From: Marinobacter maritimus
GTDB lineage: Bacteria; Pseudomonadota; Gammaproteobacteria; Pseudomonadales; Oleiphilaceae
Assembly: GCF_007671675.1 (NCBI RefSeq)
Contig: NZ_VCGW01000001.1
Coordinates: 930,001 to 994,000 of the forward strand
Length of the DNA: 64,000 nt
Direction of reading: 5' to 3'
Part shown: positions 17,494 to 27,500 of the stretch, in pieces
Layout: every line of letters starts with the position of its first letter
Position numbering within the stretch: position 1 is the stretch's first letter
Position numbers and translations under genes: made by a program
The notes under the pieces: generated by a model
What the model was told of the DNA's origin: nothing
Databases searched by the model: none
Seen by the model: only the letters and a program-made list of their open reading frames with translations

Positions 17494-20327
17494 AGGGTTG
17501 GGGTGTATTCGTATTACCGCTGTGTTTGTTTTGTAGCCTGGCAAACGGGCAGGCGTCTTTTCGAGTCGAACTTGGAAAGGATGGTGAAACCATCGCGGAC
17601 ATGCGCCCGGTGTTTCTGAAATTCGAGACCGGGCCGCTGCCCGCGATTTCCCCAGCCGAAGTTGCAAGGCGCTATCAGCGCCTGTTCAACACAACCGATG
17701 AGCCCGCAGTGCGTGTTGACGCCCTGAATCGTCTGACCAATATCCGTGACCGCTCCGGTGAAAATATAGGATTCACCCCGGCGGAAGAGGCAGAAGTGTA
17801 TCAGCAGGCGATTCAAAGTTATGAGTCGATTCTCCAGCGTGGTGCTTTCGGGGGGCGGCTGGATGAACTCTTGTATCAAATGGCCAAAGCCTATGCTTTG
17901 ACAGGCCAGAACGACGCTTCTGCAAAACGCCTGCAACAACTGGTTGGCCTCTATCCCGAGTCGCCCCTGGTGCCGGAGGCCCGGTTCCGGATTGCGGAAT
18001 CGGCATTTGCCGCCGGGAATTACGTTGAGGCTGAAGCAGGATACCGTGAGCTTGTTGACGGGAAAGGCGATGCCGGGGAGCTCGAAAACAAGGCGCGTTA
18101 CATGCTCGGTTGGACGTTGTTCAAACAGGGTCCGCAAGCTTGGGAGCGGGCCGGGCGAAGGTTTGTTGCGGTGCTGGATGAGTCCCTGCCAGATGCCGGA
18201 AGTCTTGATGAAGTTCCGGAATCCAGCGTAGACAGCATTGATGACACGCTTCGGATTCTGGCCCTGATGGCCAGCCGCAGGAGCGGTGCAGACACGCTGA
18301 TAAACTGGCTGCAGCCTGAGGACCGAACATTGCTGCGCCCATGGACGCCTCTTGTATTTGATCGTCTCGCTGATCTATACGCGGTGCAGGGCAACGCCGA
18401 GGCCAGCGTAGCGACCAACAGGGCATTTGTGGAGGCGTTCCCGGAGCACCCTCAACGAGCCGCTTTTATGGGGCAGGTCGTTGATGTGTTGAACGGCGCT
18501 GGAAAGCCCGATAAAGCCAGGATCGCCATGGGCGATTACATCTCCCTGTTTGCCAGGCAAGGCGATTTTGGCAGCCTGGAGCCTATTTATCGTAAAAAAT
18601 GGCGCGAATTCAGCCGTTTTCTGGCGGATTTTCACTATTCCGAGGGCTCATCGGATACTGACACTCCGAAGCGCCATTTCGCAATTGCGGCGGAGTACTA
18701 CGAAGGCTTGGCGAGCCGCAGCGACGATGCCGGGGAGTTTTTCCGCCTCGCCGGTGACGCCTGGCTGCAGGTGGCGCAGGTTGAAGAGCCCTCCCGGGCA
18801 CTGAGAAACTTTCGTAAGGCTGGGTATGACGTTCCACAATACGAGCACAGAGCCGATGCCGCATGGGCCGCTGTTGCCCTGGTCAGGGCTGAAATCAGCG
18901 GTGAGGTTGCGGCCTCTGAGTATGGCTCCGGCCTTGAAGATCTTGCCGCAGAAGCAGATCGTTTTACTGAGCATTATGCTTCCGACCCACGTGGGCCCGG
19001 GTTGCTGGCCGATCTCGCAGGCCGCTGGCTTGAAGCCGGAAACAACAACCATGCGTTAGGCTACGCCGCTCGAGCGGTCAAACATCCTCAGGCAACACCT
19101 GAAACCCGTTATGCCGGATGGGTGGTAACGGCAAACGTGCGTGGCAATAGAGCAGAGTACGGACTTTCGGAAAGGGCCTTGCGTGAAACATTGGAGTTGA
19201 CCTCTGGGCCATCCGCAACGGATGCGATGAAACATGAAGCTTCAAATCATAGACTGCAGCTTGCCACTGCAATATATCGTCAGGGCGAACAGGCGGCCGC
19301 TTCCGGTCAAACGGCGATTGCTGTCGCTCACTTCCAGCGAATTGAAACGGTGTTGCCGGGCTCCTCAACGGCGATCAAAGGTCGCTTTGACGCGGCCAAT
19401 ACACTGCTCAGGGCATCAGAATGGCAGCCTGCGATCAAAGAGCTTGATCGCTTCCGCACCGATTATCCGCGCGACGCGCTGACTCCGGAGATCAGTGAAA
19501 AACTGGTTTGGGCTTACACTTCCTCGGGCCAACCTGCGCTCGCAGCCAGGGAACTGATGAGTATGGCTAACAACCCCGGCGGACGGCCGTCGCAGGGACA
19601 AGAGCGCATTTGGGGCTACCGGCTTCGGGCGGCGGAACTCTTTCATACCGCAGAAGCCTATGAGCAGCGCAATGCACTTTATGGGAATTACCTCGCGACA
19701 GGCAGCGTGGCGATAGACGCGGATGAGCATATTCGGTTGCAGACCATGCGGCATCGGTTGATTGAGACGGGAAGCGACGCAGCCCGCTGGCGTGCCGAGT
19801 TGGTTTCTGCCGAGCTGGAAAGTAGCTGGCATTCTGAGCAGACCTTGCAGTGGGCGGCTCGGGGGTCCTTGGTAATGGGCGCTGAAGCGGCAGCCGAGTT
19901 TGCCGGCATTATGCTGAGCATTCCCCTTGAAACGTCGCTGGAGCGAAAGCAACTTGCCATGGAAAAGGCTCAAACCCACTTCCGCAATGCAGAGTCGCTT
20001 GGTGGCTCTGTTGTATTGCCCGAATCCATGTTCCGTCGTGCCGAGCTCCACCGCACCATGGCACGGGATCTTATGGCATCTACTGCACCAGTTGAACTGA
20101 ATGAACTTGAGCAGATGCAATACCGGATGCTGCTTGAAGAAGAAGCTTACCCGTTTGAGGAGCGTGCAATTGCCCTGCACTCGGACAATCATCAACGCAT
20201 TACAACCGGCGGGTTTAATGTGTGGATTGAAAAAAGCCTGGGTGTTCTTGTGGAGCTTCACCCGGGCCGCTACGAACGACCACTGCGCTGGATGAGCATA
20301 CCCACGGAGGCCAGTGACGATGCATGA
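17490..20327 (+). CDS. large periplasmic TPR-repeat protein
   Basis: 945 residues with a signal peptide (about 1-21, ends LANGQA). Many degenerate TPR units run through the protein, for example ELLYQMAKAYALTGQNDAS and AESAFAAGNYVEAEAGYREL near 130-185, and further units near 270-330 and 600-700. Such solenoids bind other envelope proteins. No catalytic motif or membrane anchor is seen after the signal. It is the largest component of this operon. The last 8 bases overlap the following lipoprotein gene. Confidence 0.8.
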   Translation: MKGWGVFVLPLCLFCSLANGQASFRVELGKDGETIADMRPVFLKFETGPLPAISPAEVARRYQRLFNTTDEPAVRVDALNRLTNIRDRSGENIGFTPAEEAEVYQQAIQSYESILQRGAFGGRLDELLYQMAKAYALTGQNDASAKRLQQLVGLYPESPLVPEARFRIAESAFAAGNYVEAEAGYRELVDGKGDAGELENKARYMLGWTLFKQGPQAWERAGRRFVAVLDESLPDAGSLDEVPESSVDSIDDTLRILALMASRRSGADTLINWLQPEDRTLLRPWTPLVFDRLADLYAVQGNAEASVATNRAFVEAFPEHPQRAAFMGQVVDVLNGAGKPDKARIAMGDYISLFARQGDFGSLEPIYRKKWREFSRFLADFHYSEGSSDTDTPKRHFAIAAEYYEGLASRSDDAGEFFRLAGDAWLQVAQVEEPSRALRNFRKAGYDVPQYEHRADAAWAAVALVRAEISGEVAASEYGSGLEDLAAEADRFTEHYASDPRGPGLLADLAGRWLEAGNNNHALGYAARAVKHPQATPETRYAGWVVTANVRGNRAEYGLSERALRETLELTSGPSATDAMKHEASNHRLQLATAIYRQGEQAAASGQTAIAVAHFQRIETVLPGSSTAIKGRFDAANTLLRASEWQPAIKELDRFRTDYPRDALTPEISEKLVWAYTSSGQPALAARELMSMANNPGGRPSQGQERIWGYRLRAAELFHTAEAYEQRNALYGNYLATGSVAIDADEHIRLQTMRHRLIETGSDAARWRAELVSAELESSWHSEQTLQWAARGSLVMGAEAAAEFAGIMLSIPLETSLERKQLAMEKAQTHFRNAESLGGSVVLPESMFRRAELHRTMARDLMASTAPVELNELEQMQYRMLLEEEAYPFEERAIALHSDNHQRITTGGFNVWIEKSLGVLVELHPGRYERPLRWMSIPTEASDDA

Positions 20328-20727
20328 ACAGAAATACGTCTGTTTGCCGGCTCTGAAAACATGGGCTTTTTGTTGCGCGCTGTCTGCATCTCTTCTACTC
20401 GGGGGTTGCGCGGCAAAGCCGATGGCCACCCCCGAGCACCCTGATCCCGCCGCTCTCAGCCCCGCTGATGTAGCAGCCCTCAATAATCAGGCACTCAGGC
20501 TAAAAGAGCAGAACCGGTACAGAGAGGCTGCTGTGCTTCTGGAAACCGGTCTGCAGAGTTCACCAGACGTTGCCGAGCTGCATTACAATCTCGGGGTTAT
20601 TTCCGAGCTCTACTTGCTCGATCTGGACAGAGCACTAAGGCACTACAGGCGGTATCAGGAGCTTTGGTCCGGTGAGGACAAAAAAATAACGGGATGGATT
20701 GCTGATCTGGAACGGAGGCTGGACTAA
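20320..20727 (+). CDS. TPR lipoprotein
   Basis: 135 residues with a lipoprotein signal: hydrophobic stretch then LGGC with the lipidated Cys at 30. Ala at +2 predicts outer-membrane sorting by the usual Lol rule. Two TPR units follow (NNQALRLKEQNRYREAAVLL and ELHYNLGVISELYLLDLDRA). The ATG at 20320 has GGAGG 9 bases upstream; a GTG at 20314 is too close to that site. The start lies inside the end of the large TPR gene. Likely an outer-membrane partner of the two periplasmic TPR proteins. Confidence 0.8.
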   Translation: MHEQKYVCLPALKTWAFCCALSASLLLGGCAAKPMATPEHPDPAALSPADVAALNNQALRLKEQNRYREAAVLLETGLQSSPDVAELHYNLGVISELYLLDLDRALRHYRRYQELWSGEDKKITGWIADLERRLD

Positions 20728-21120
20728 ATGATGAAAACTGCTTCCTGGCCATCTTGTACGATCGCTGCCGTTTGCTTGTCGGGGTTGCTGACATTGCTAT
20801 CGCCGGTTGTTTGGGCGGTGTCAAATGTTGAGGATGAAGGGCAGGGTAATAAAGTCCTGCAAGAAAAAGTAAAAGGGAGTCAGGCTGTTCGTCTGAGCGT
20901 CGAAGGTATCTCTGCCAGTGCGGGTGAGGATGAGCCACGCGTACTGACGATTCTTCCTTGGCGAGCGCCCACCTTGCCACGCCAGCCAAGGACAGAGTTG
21001 GACAGCACCGCTGCGGAGTTGGTCCAGCCAGTGGACCCGCTAGTGCTTGAACGTCATCGAGAGTTTCGGCAGAGCCTCGGTATTACCCCTCCTGGCGGGC
21101 GACCCGGAGAACGGCGATGA
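20728..21120 (+). CDS. exported protein, unknown function
   Basis: 130 residues. A signal peptide of about 30 residues (ends VVWAVS), then a polar, proline-containing region with no recognised domain (LPWRAPTLPRQPRTELD in the middle). It directly follows the TAA of the lipoprotein gene with no gap and overlaps the AgmX/TonB-like gene by 4 bases. Probably a small periplasmic component of the same complex; this rests on position only. Confidence 0.65.
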   Translation: MMKTASWPSCTIAAVCLSGLLTLLSPVVWAVSNVEDEGQGNKVLQEKVKGSQAVRLSVEGISASAGEDEPRVLTILPWRAPTLPRQPRTELDSTAAELVQPVDPLVLERHREFRQSLGITPPGGRPGERR

Positions 21121-22172
21121 CGGGTATGAACCTGATGCCTGCCGACACAGATTTTGGTCTCCCGGAGCATTTTGCCAGCATCTCTGTGTCGTCGCTGTCC
21201 TGGAACCACGAAAAGGGCGAGCGACGGCGCCTGACCGTTATCACGGCCCTGGCGATTTTGCTTTTCGTGCCGCTTGCTTTGGTTATTCCGGTGCTCGACG
21301 TTCCAGAGCCTGAGCGGGAAAGAATAGAAAGCCTGCCGCCTCAGCTTGCCAGGCTGCTCGTGAAGCCAGAGGTCATTGAAAGGCCAGCCCCTGAGCCCGT
21401 AAAAGAGGTGGTGCCAGAGCCAGAGCGTCCCAAACCAGCACAGGTTAAATCTGAGCCAAAACCTGAACCAAGACGTGTTCCCCAGGTGACCAAACCGGTG
21501 GCACAAAAAGCGCCTGCGAAGCTATTGCCGGAACCCGCCAACCAGAACGTGACGCAGGCCCGTGAAAAAGCATCCCGTTCTGGCCTGCTAACCATGAGAG
21601 ATCACTTGGCTGCGATGCGCAAACCCGAGCCCAAAGCCGCTCCGGTGATCCAGGCAAACGCTGGAAGTGTTTTCGGTGCTGGAAAGCCCGCGCGAGCCGA
21701 GGCGCAAAGATCCGAAGATACACTTCAAGGCAGTGGAGGGGTCGCAGACGCACAGCCAACGCGGACGGATGTCGAGGTCGCCGGTCACGACGTAAGAAAA
21801 GTGGAAGCGGTCCAACTAGTCGCAGAGTCGCAGGTGGCAAAGGTGGAGGGTGCACCAGTACCAAAACAGAAGCCTTCCGTGGGTGAGCGGGCTATGAGCA
21901 ATATCCGTCAGGTATTTGATTCCGGGAAAACTGCACTTTATTCGCTCTACCAGAGAGAGTTGCGGCAGGATCCAACTTTGGCAGGCAAGGTTCTGCTGGA
22001 GTTGGTCATAGAACCTGACGGGTCTGTGTCAGCTTGCAACGTGATTAGCTCCGAGCTTGGGAACCTGGCACTTGCGCAAAAAATTGCCATGAGGGTGCGC
22101 CTTTTCAACTTCGGTGCTGCTAATGTTGAAGCCCGGAAGATACGATTTCCCATTGATTTTCTGCCGGGCTGA
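21117..22172 (+). CDS. AgmX/PglI C-terminal domain protein (TonB-like energy transducer)
   Basis: 351 residues with a TonB-like layout: short cytoplasmic N-terminus, one membrane helix (about 41-60), a Pro/Glu/Lys-rich periplasm-spanning stretch (about 62-140), and a C-terminal domain from about 260 with LAGKVLLELVIEPDGSVSAC, SELGN and RVRLFNFG, typical of the AgmX/PglI C-terminal domain family. Such proteins are energised by ExbB/ExbD-type proton channels and reach outer-membrane partners. No exbB or exbD gene lies in this operon or window, so it must borrow a motor or act without one. Convergent with maoC, 16 bases apart. Confidence 0.8.
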   Translation: MTGMNLMPADTDFGLPEHFASISVSSLSWNHEKGERRRLTVITALAILLFVPLALVIPVLDVPEPERERIESLPPQLARLLVKPEVIERPAPEPVKEVVPEPERPKPAQVKSEPKPEPRRVPQVTKPVAQKAPAKLLPEPANQNVTQAREKASRSGLLTMRDHLAAMRKPEPKAAPVIQANAGSVFGAGKPARAEAQRSEDTLQGSGGVADAQPTRTDVEVAGHDVRKVEAVQLVAESQVAKVEGAPVPKQKPSVGERAMSNIRQVFDSGKTALYSLYQRELRQDPTLAGKVLLELVIEPDGSVSACNVISSELGNLALAQKIAMRVRLFNFGAANVEARKIRFPIDFLPG

Positions 22173-22188
22173 AACTGCCTCCCGGTTG

Positions 22189-22680
22189 TCAGCTGTGACC
22201 TTCAATAGTGATGTTTGGAAGTGTAGGTTTGTAAACGGATACCTTGTCCGTGGGCGCAATAACCCTGGCTTCACCCGTGACAACTTTCTGATTGTTCTGG
22301 TTGGTTACCTCACACCGGAAAACAACCCGGTTTTTCGGGTCTTTGCGCAAGACTGTCAGCTTTACGGTCACCGTATCGTTGAGTTTGACTGGTCGCTTGA
22401 ACGACAAGCTCTGTTCCAGATACACAGTACCTGGGCCAGGCATTACCGTGGCCAAAGCAGCAGAAATCAGTGCCCCGCTCCACATGCCGTGGGCGACCCG
22501 TTCCCCGAATATGGAGCCAGCAGCGTAGTCCGGATCCAGATGCACCGGGTTTGCATCTCCGGAAACAGCGGCGAACAACACCAGCTCATCTTCTGAAAGC
22601 GTTCGGACGAATGTTGCGGCGTCGCCCTCATTTAGCTCGTCATAAGTAATGTTTTCAAGGATGTCGAGGGTATCGCTCAT
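22189..22680 (-). CDS. MaoC family dehydratase (R-specific enoyl-CoA hydratase-like)
   Basis: Hot-dog fold hydratase of 163 residues. The catalytic block AAVSGDANPVHLDPDYA carries Asp 42 and His 47, followed by VAHGMWSGAL, the normal signature for (R)-specific enoyl-CoA hydratases such as PhaJ. It probably hydrates enoyl-CoA from beta-oxidation. The ATG at 22680 has GGAG 6 bases upstream; an ATG four codons earlier has none. Divergent from fadD, which suits shared control by fatty-acid supply. Confidence 0.88.
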   Translation of the reverse strand: MSDTLDILENITYDELNEGDAATFVRTLSEDELVLFAAVSGDANPVHLDPDYAAGSIFGERVAHGMWSGALISAALATVMPGPGTVYLEQSLSFKRPVKLNDTVTVKLTVLRKDPKNRVVFRCEVTNQNNQKVVTGEARVIAPTDKVSVYKPTLPNITIEGHS

Positions 22681-22715
22681 CAGGTGCTCCATGTGCGAGG
22701 CTTAGCGGTTGAGGT

Positions 22716-22737
22716 GTTTCAAGTTGGGATCTGAAAC
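22716..22737. promoter_or_regulatory. inverted repeat in the maoC-fadD divergent region
   Basis: GTTTCA (22716-22721) and TGAAAC (22732-22737) form perfect half sites separated by 10 bases, a centre-to-centre distance of 16. It lies 36 bases before the maoC start and upstream of the fadD promoter candidate, where an operator for a fatty-acid regulator would sit. The half site is related to the GAAAC/GTTTC arms of PsrA sites but in the opposite arrangement, so the regulator is not identified. Confidence 0.35.
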
Positions 22738-22808
22738 TACCTCATCGTTAACAAAACTGCTATTCTCTCCCCACTTTTTCGAGACTGATACTTATGTCGA
22801 GTTGATTT

Positions 22809-22838
22809 TTGAACTTCACGACATTCGTCAATCATTAT
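22809..22838 (+). promoter_or_regulatory. candidate sigma-70 promoter of fadD
   Basis: TTGAAC at 22809-22814 and CATTAT at 22833-22838 with an 18-base spacer, in a locally AT-rich stretch 30-60 bases before the gene. Position is sensible; the -10 is imperfect. Confidence 0.35.
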
Positions 22839-22866
22839 AAATAAAAGCGCCAGACAGGAGATGGTG

Positions 22867-24543
22867 ATGGATTTTGAGAAGTTCTATCAAGACAAATACC
22901 CCGCCAGCGTTCCCCGTACAGTTGATCTGAAAAAATACAGCAGCATGGTGGACGTGTTTAACCGGGCTGTTAAAACATACGCAGACCGTCCTGCATTCAG
23001 CGCTGTCGGTGCAACTCTCAGCTATCGCGATCTGGACACTCAAAGCCGAAACTTCGCAGCCTGGCTGCAAAACAAGACTGACCTGAAACCTGGCGACCGT
23101 ATTGCCGTGCAAATGCCTAACCTCACCCAGTACCCGGTTGTGGTTTTTGGCGCCATGCGTGCTGGCCTGATCGTGGTCAATACCAACCCGCTCTATACCA
23201 CTCGCGAGATGGAGCACCAGTTTAACGATTCAGGTGCCAAGGCACTGGTTGTTCTGGCGAACATGGCTGAGAACGCAGAAAAAGTGCTGCCTCATACCAG
23301 CATTGAGCATGTCATTGTGACTGAGATTGCCGACATGCATTCGCCCATCAAACGCACCTTGATGAATGCCGTCGTCAAGCATGTAAAAAAGATGGTTCCT
23401 CCGTTCAATTTGCCGCAGGCCCACAAATTGCCGGCCGTGCTCAGTGCAGGTGCTCGCGAAAAATTTACGCCGGTTGAGTGCTCGCAGGACGACATCGCCG
23501 TGCTTCAGTACACCGGCGGAACAACCGGCGTCGCCAAGGGCGCGATGCTTACCCACGGAAACCTGGTAGCCAATTTGCTGCAGGTACGCCCGATGATGGA
23601 AGACACCATTACGGAAGGGCAGGAAGTGGTGATTGCGCCTTTGCCGCTTTATCACATTTATTCTTTCACCCTGAACTGCGGCATCATGCTGGAAGCCGGC
23701 GGCCACAACGTATTGATCCCCAATCCGAGGGATATTCCGGGCTTTGTCAAAGAACTGAAGAACCACAAGTTTACGGCGTTCCTGGGTCTCAACACGCTGT
23801 TTGTTGCTCTGTGCAATAACGAAGAGTTCCAGGATCTCGATTTCAGCCATCTCAAACTGACATCTTCCGGTGGTATGGCATTGACCTCCGACACAGCCAA
23901 GATGTGGGAGCGTGTCACTGGTTGCCCTATTTCAGAGGGCTACGGCATGACGGAAACCTCTCCGGTGGTTACCTTCAATCCCCGCAGTGCTATCCAGCTG
24001 GGCACCATTGGTCTGCCGGTTCCCTCCACGCAGGTCAAAACAATTGATGACGACGGCAATGAGACTGGGTTGGGAGCACCAGGCGAACTGTGTGTGAAAG
24101 GCCCGCAGGTAATGCGCGGTTACTGGCAGCGCCCCGAGGATACGCAAAAGTCCTTTACTGAAGATGGCTATATCCAGACGGGTGATGTGGCGGTGATTCA
24201 GGAAGACGGCTATATCCGTATTGTTGATCGCAAGAAGGACATGATCATCGTATCCGGGTTTAATGTTTACCCGAACGAGATCGAGGATGTGGTGAGCAGT
24301 CATCCGAAGGTCGTTGAATGCGCGGCAGTGGGCATCCCTGATACCAAGAGTGGTGAAGCGGTCAAGGTTTACCTCGTCGCGACAGCCGAAGGTGTCACCG
24401 AGAATGAACTGAAAGAGTTCTGTCGTGAACGTCTGACCGCTTATAAAGTGCCGCGTTTCTTCGAGTTCCGCGATGATCTGCCGAAAACCAACGTGGGTAA
24501 AATTTTGCGCCGTGAGCTGCGTGACGAGCCGGGGAACAAGTAA
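22867..24543 (+). CDS. fadD: long-chain-fatty-acid--CoA ligase
   Basis: Activates fatty acids to acyl-CoA for beta-oxidation. Adenylate-forming enzyme signatures: YTGGTTGVAKGAMLTHGNL (AMP/P-loop motif), EGYGMTETSP, and the C-terminal TGDVAVIQEDGYI, DRKKDMI and NVGKILRRELR with the catalytic Lys. 558 residues, typical. GGAG followed by 6 bases fits an ATG at 22867; the ATG at 22861 would abut the site, so the shorter start is preferred. Divergent from maoC and 5 bases upstream of hrpA. Confidence 0.94.
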   Translation: MDFEKFYQDKYPASVPRTVDLKKYSSMVDVFNRAVKTYADRPAFSAVGATLSYRDLDTQSRNFAAWLQNKTDLKPGDRIAVQMPNLTQYPVVVFGAMRAGLIVVNTNPLYTTREMEHQFNDSGAKALVVLANMAENAEKVLPHTSIEHVIVTEIADMHSPIKRTLMNAVVKHVKKMVPPFNLPQAHKLPAVLSAGAREKFTPVECSQDDIAVLQYTGGTTGVAKGAMLTHGNLVANLLQVRPMMEDTITEGQEVVIAPLPLYHIYSFTLNCGIMLEAGGHNVLIPNPRDIPGFVKELKNHKFTAFLGLNTLFVALCNNEEFQDLDFSHLKLTSSGGMALTSDTAKMWERVTGCPISEGYGMTETSPVVTFNPRSAIQLGTIGLPVPSTQVKTIDDDGNETGLGAPGELCVKGPQVMRGYWQRPEDTQKSFTEDGYIQTGDVAVIQEDGYIRIVDRKKDMIIVSGFNVYPNEIEDVVSSHPKVVECAAVGIPDTKSGEAVKVYLVATAEGVTENELKEFCRERLTAYKVPRFFEFRDDLPKTNVGKILRRELRDEPGNK

Positions 24544-24548
24544 TTACG

Positions 24549-27500
24549 GTGAACTTGCACTCTGATATTCGAGCCGCCCTGCACAAACCGATCAGTTTTC
24601 CGGCAGGGCTGCCGGTTTCTGATCGCGTTGATGATATCCGCGAAGCGATTGAAAACCACCAGGTTGTCATTGTCGCTGGCGAAACGGGATCGGGCAAAAC
24701 CACCCAGATACCCAAGATCTGCATGAATATGGGCCGCGGGATTCGCGGCCTTATCGGTCATACCCAGCCAAGACGTATTGCAGCCCGCAGTGTTGCGGCC
24801 CGCATTGCAGATGAGCTTGGAGAGCAGACTGGGCAGCAGATTGGCTATCAAGTGCGCTTTGCGGACAATACCTCGGACCAGACCCGGGTCAAGGTAATGA
24901 CCGACGGGATTTTGTTGGCGGAAGTCCAGCACGATCGCTATCTCAAGCGTTACGACACGCTGATTATCGATGAAGCCCACGAACGCAGCCTCAATATCGA
25001 CTTTCTGCTGGGCTATCTGAAACAACTTCTCCCCAAACGTCCTGATCTCAAAGTCATCATCACGTCTGCCACCATTGAAGTAGACCGCTTTAGCGAGTTC
25101 TTCGATAAGGCGCCGGTGCTTGAAGTCAGTGGTCGTACTTTTCCGGTAGATGTCCGTTATCGGCCGCTGACAGGCGACGAAGATGATCGCGACCAGGGCT
25201 GGAACGATGGTGTTCTCGCGGCGCTTGATGAAATTGAACAGCATGAGCGCAGCGATAAATTGCCACCGGGCGATGTGTTGATTTTTTTGCCGGGTGAGCG
25301 TGAGATCCGCAACCTGAGCAAAGTGCTGCGCCATGCAGAACTCCGGGACACCGAAGTCCTTCCTTTATATTCCCGGTTAAGCAATCAGGAACAGAACCGG
25401 GTGTTTCAGAACCATCGCGGCCGAAGAATTGTGCTTTCCACCAACGTAGCAGAAACCTCTTTGACGGTACCGGGCATTCGCTATGTGATTGACACCGGTG
25501 TTGCGCGAATCAGCCGCTACAGCGTTCGTTCCAAAATACAGCGCCTACCTATTGAGCCGGTATCGCAAGCGAGCGCCAATCAGCGGGCAGGGCGTTGTGG
25601 CCGGGTTGCTCCGGGCATCTGTTTTCGCTTGTACGGTGAAACGGATTTTCTCAATCGCCCGGAATACACCGATCCTGAAATTCTGCGCACCAATCTTGCT
25701 TCTGTAATCCTTCAGATGGCCACTTCTGGTCTCGGAGAGATCCGCAATTTTCCGTTTCTTGAGGCGCCAGACAAACGCCTGATCAACGATGGCTACAAAC
25801 TACTGGAAGAACTGAGTGCAGTCGATAATTCTCGACGGGTCACGAAGCTTGGGCGGACCATGGCGACATTGCCCCTGGATCCGCGCCTGGCGCGAATGCT
25901 GGTCACCTCCGCAGATCAGGGCAGCCTGGCGGAAACGCTGATCATTATTGCCGGTTTGAGTGTTCAGGACCCCAGAGATCGGCCGCAGGACAAACAGCAG
26001 GCGGCAGACCAGGCCCATGCGCCATTCAATGATAAAGAATCCGACTTTATCACTCTGCTGAATATCTGGAACTTTTACGAAGAGCAGCGCCAGGAACTGT
26101 CCCAGAATCAGCTCAAAAAGGTGTGCCAGAAGAGCTTTCTCAGCTGGATGCGTATGCGAGAGTGGCGCGACATTCACCGGCAACTTACGCTGATTTGCCG
26201 TGATCAAAAACTGTCGTTCAATCGGGACGCCGCCACCTACGACACAATACACAAAGCAATTCTGGCGGGTTTGCTGGGGCAGGTAGCGACCAAGGTTGAA
26301 AAAAAGGAGTACCTGGCGACCCGCAATCGCAAGGTAATGATTTTCCCCGGCTCGAAAGTATCCAAAACCGGACCAAAGTGGATTGTGGCCACGGAAATCG
26401 TGGAAACCAGTCGGGTGTTTGCTCGCATGGTGGCCGCCATTCAACCTGAGTGGATAGAGCCTTTGGCCGGGCATGTGGTAAAGCACCACTACTTCGAACC
26501 GCACTGGGAGCAGAAGAGGGCTCAGGTGATGGGGTTTGAAAAGATTACCCTTTACGGCCTTGATGTGGTGTCAAAGCGCAGCATAGCGTTCAGCAAAATA
26601 GACCCGGTCGAGTGCCGTAACCTGTTTATCCGCCATGCATTGGTAGAAGGTGATTACCGTTCGAAAGCGCCTTTTATCAGCCGCAACCGTGAAATGCTGG
26701 CCAGCGTTGAAGATCTTGAGAAAAAAACCCGTCGCCGGGATCTTCTGGTGGATGATGAAGTACTTGTCAGTTTTTACGATGAACGCTTGCCCGCCGAAAT
26801 TGTCAGTGGTCGTCACTTTGAACGCTGGTGGAAAAGTCTTACGGCGGAACAGCTTCGCAATCTGGAGTTGACCGAAGAAGACGTTCTGCAACGGCCAGTT
26901 GATGCTTTGGCGGGTGACCTGTATCCGGATTTTCTGGAGTGGGAGGGGGTTCGTTACCCGCTCAGCTACGAGTTTGAGCCGACCAGCGAGCGTGATGGCG
27001 TTACGCTTCAGGTGCCTTTGATGGCGCTGCGACAAATTCCCTCCCGGCGCCTCGAATGGCTGGTGCCAGGCCTGCTTCGCGAGAAATGTATTGCGCTGGT
27101 TAAAGGCTTGCCGAAATCCCTGCGTCGCAACTTTGTGCCGGTTCCGGACTTTGTGGACGCTGCCGTTGCCAATCTTCAGCCTTCCAACGAGCCATTGGCT
27201 CTCCAGCTGGGGGAGCAGCTGCGCCGCATGACCGGTGTACGCATTGATCCGGAAGCCTGGCCGCAGAACGATCTGCCACGTCACCTGAGAATGAACCTCA
27301 GAGTTCTTGGGGATGGCGGTAAAGTGATCGCTGAAAGTCGCGAAACGGGCGCGCTTCAGAACCAGCTTGAAGGGCGTGCGGAAGAAGCGCTTGCTTCTGC
27401 AACAAACGACAGCCGGAATCAGGAGCCTGCGGGCGAGTTCACGGACTGGGAGTTCGGCGAGCTGCCCAGGCAGGTACAGACTGAAAAGGGCGGCATGCAA

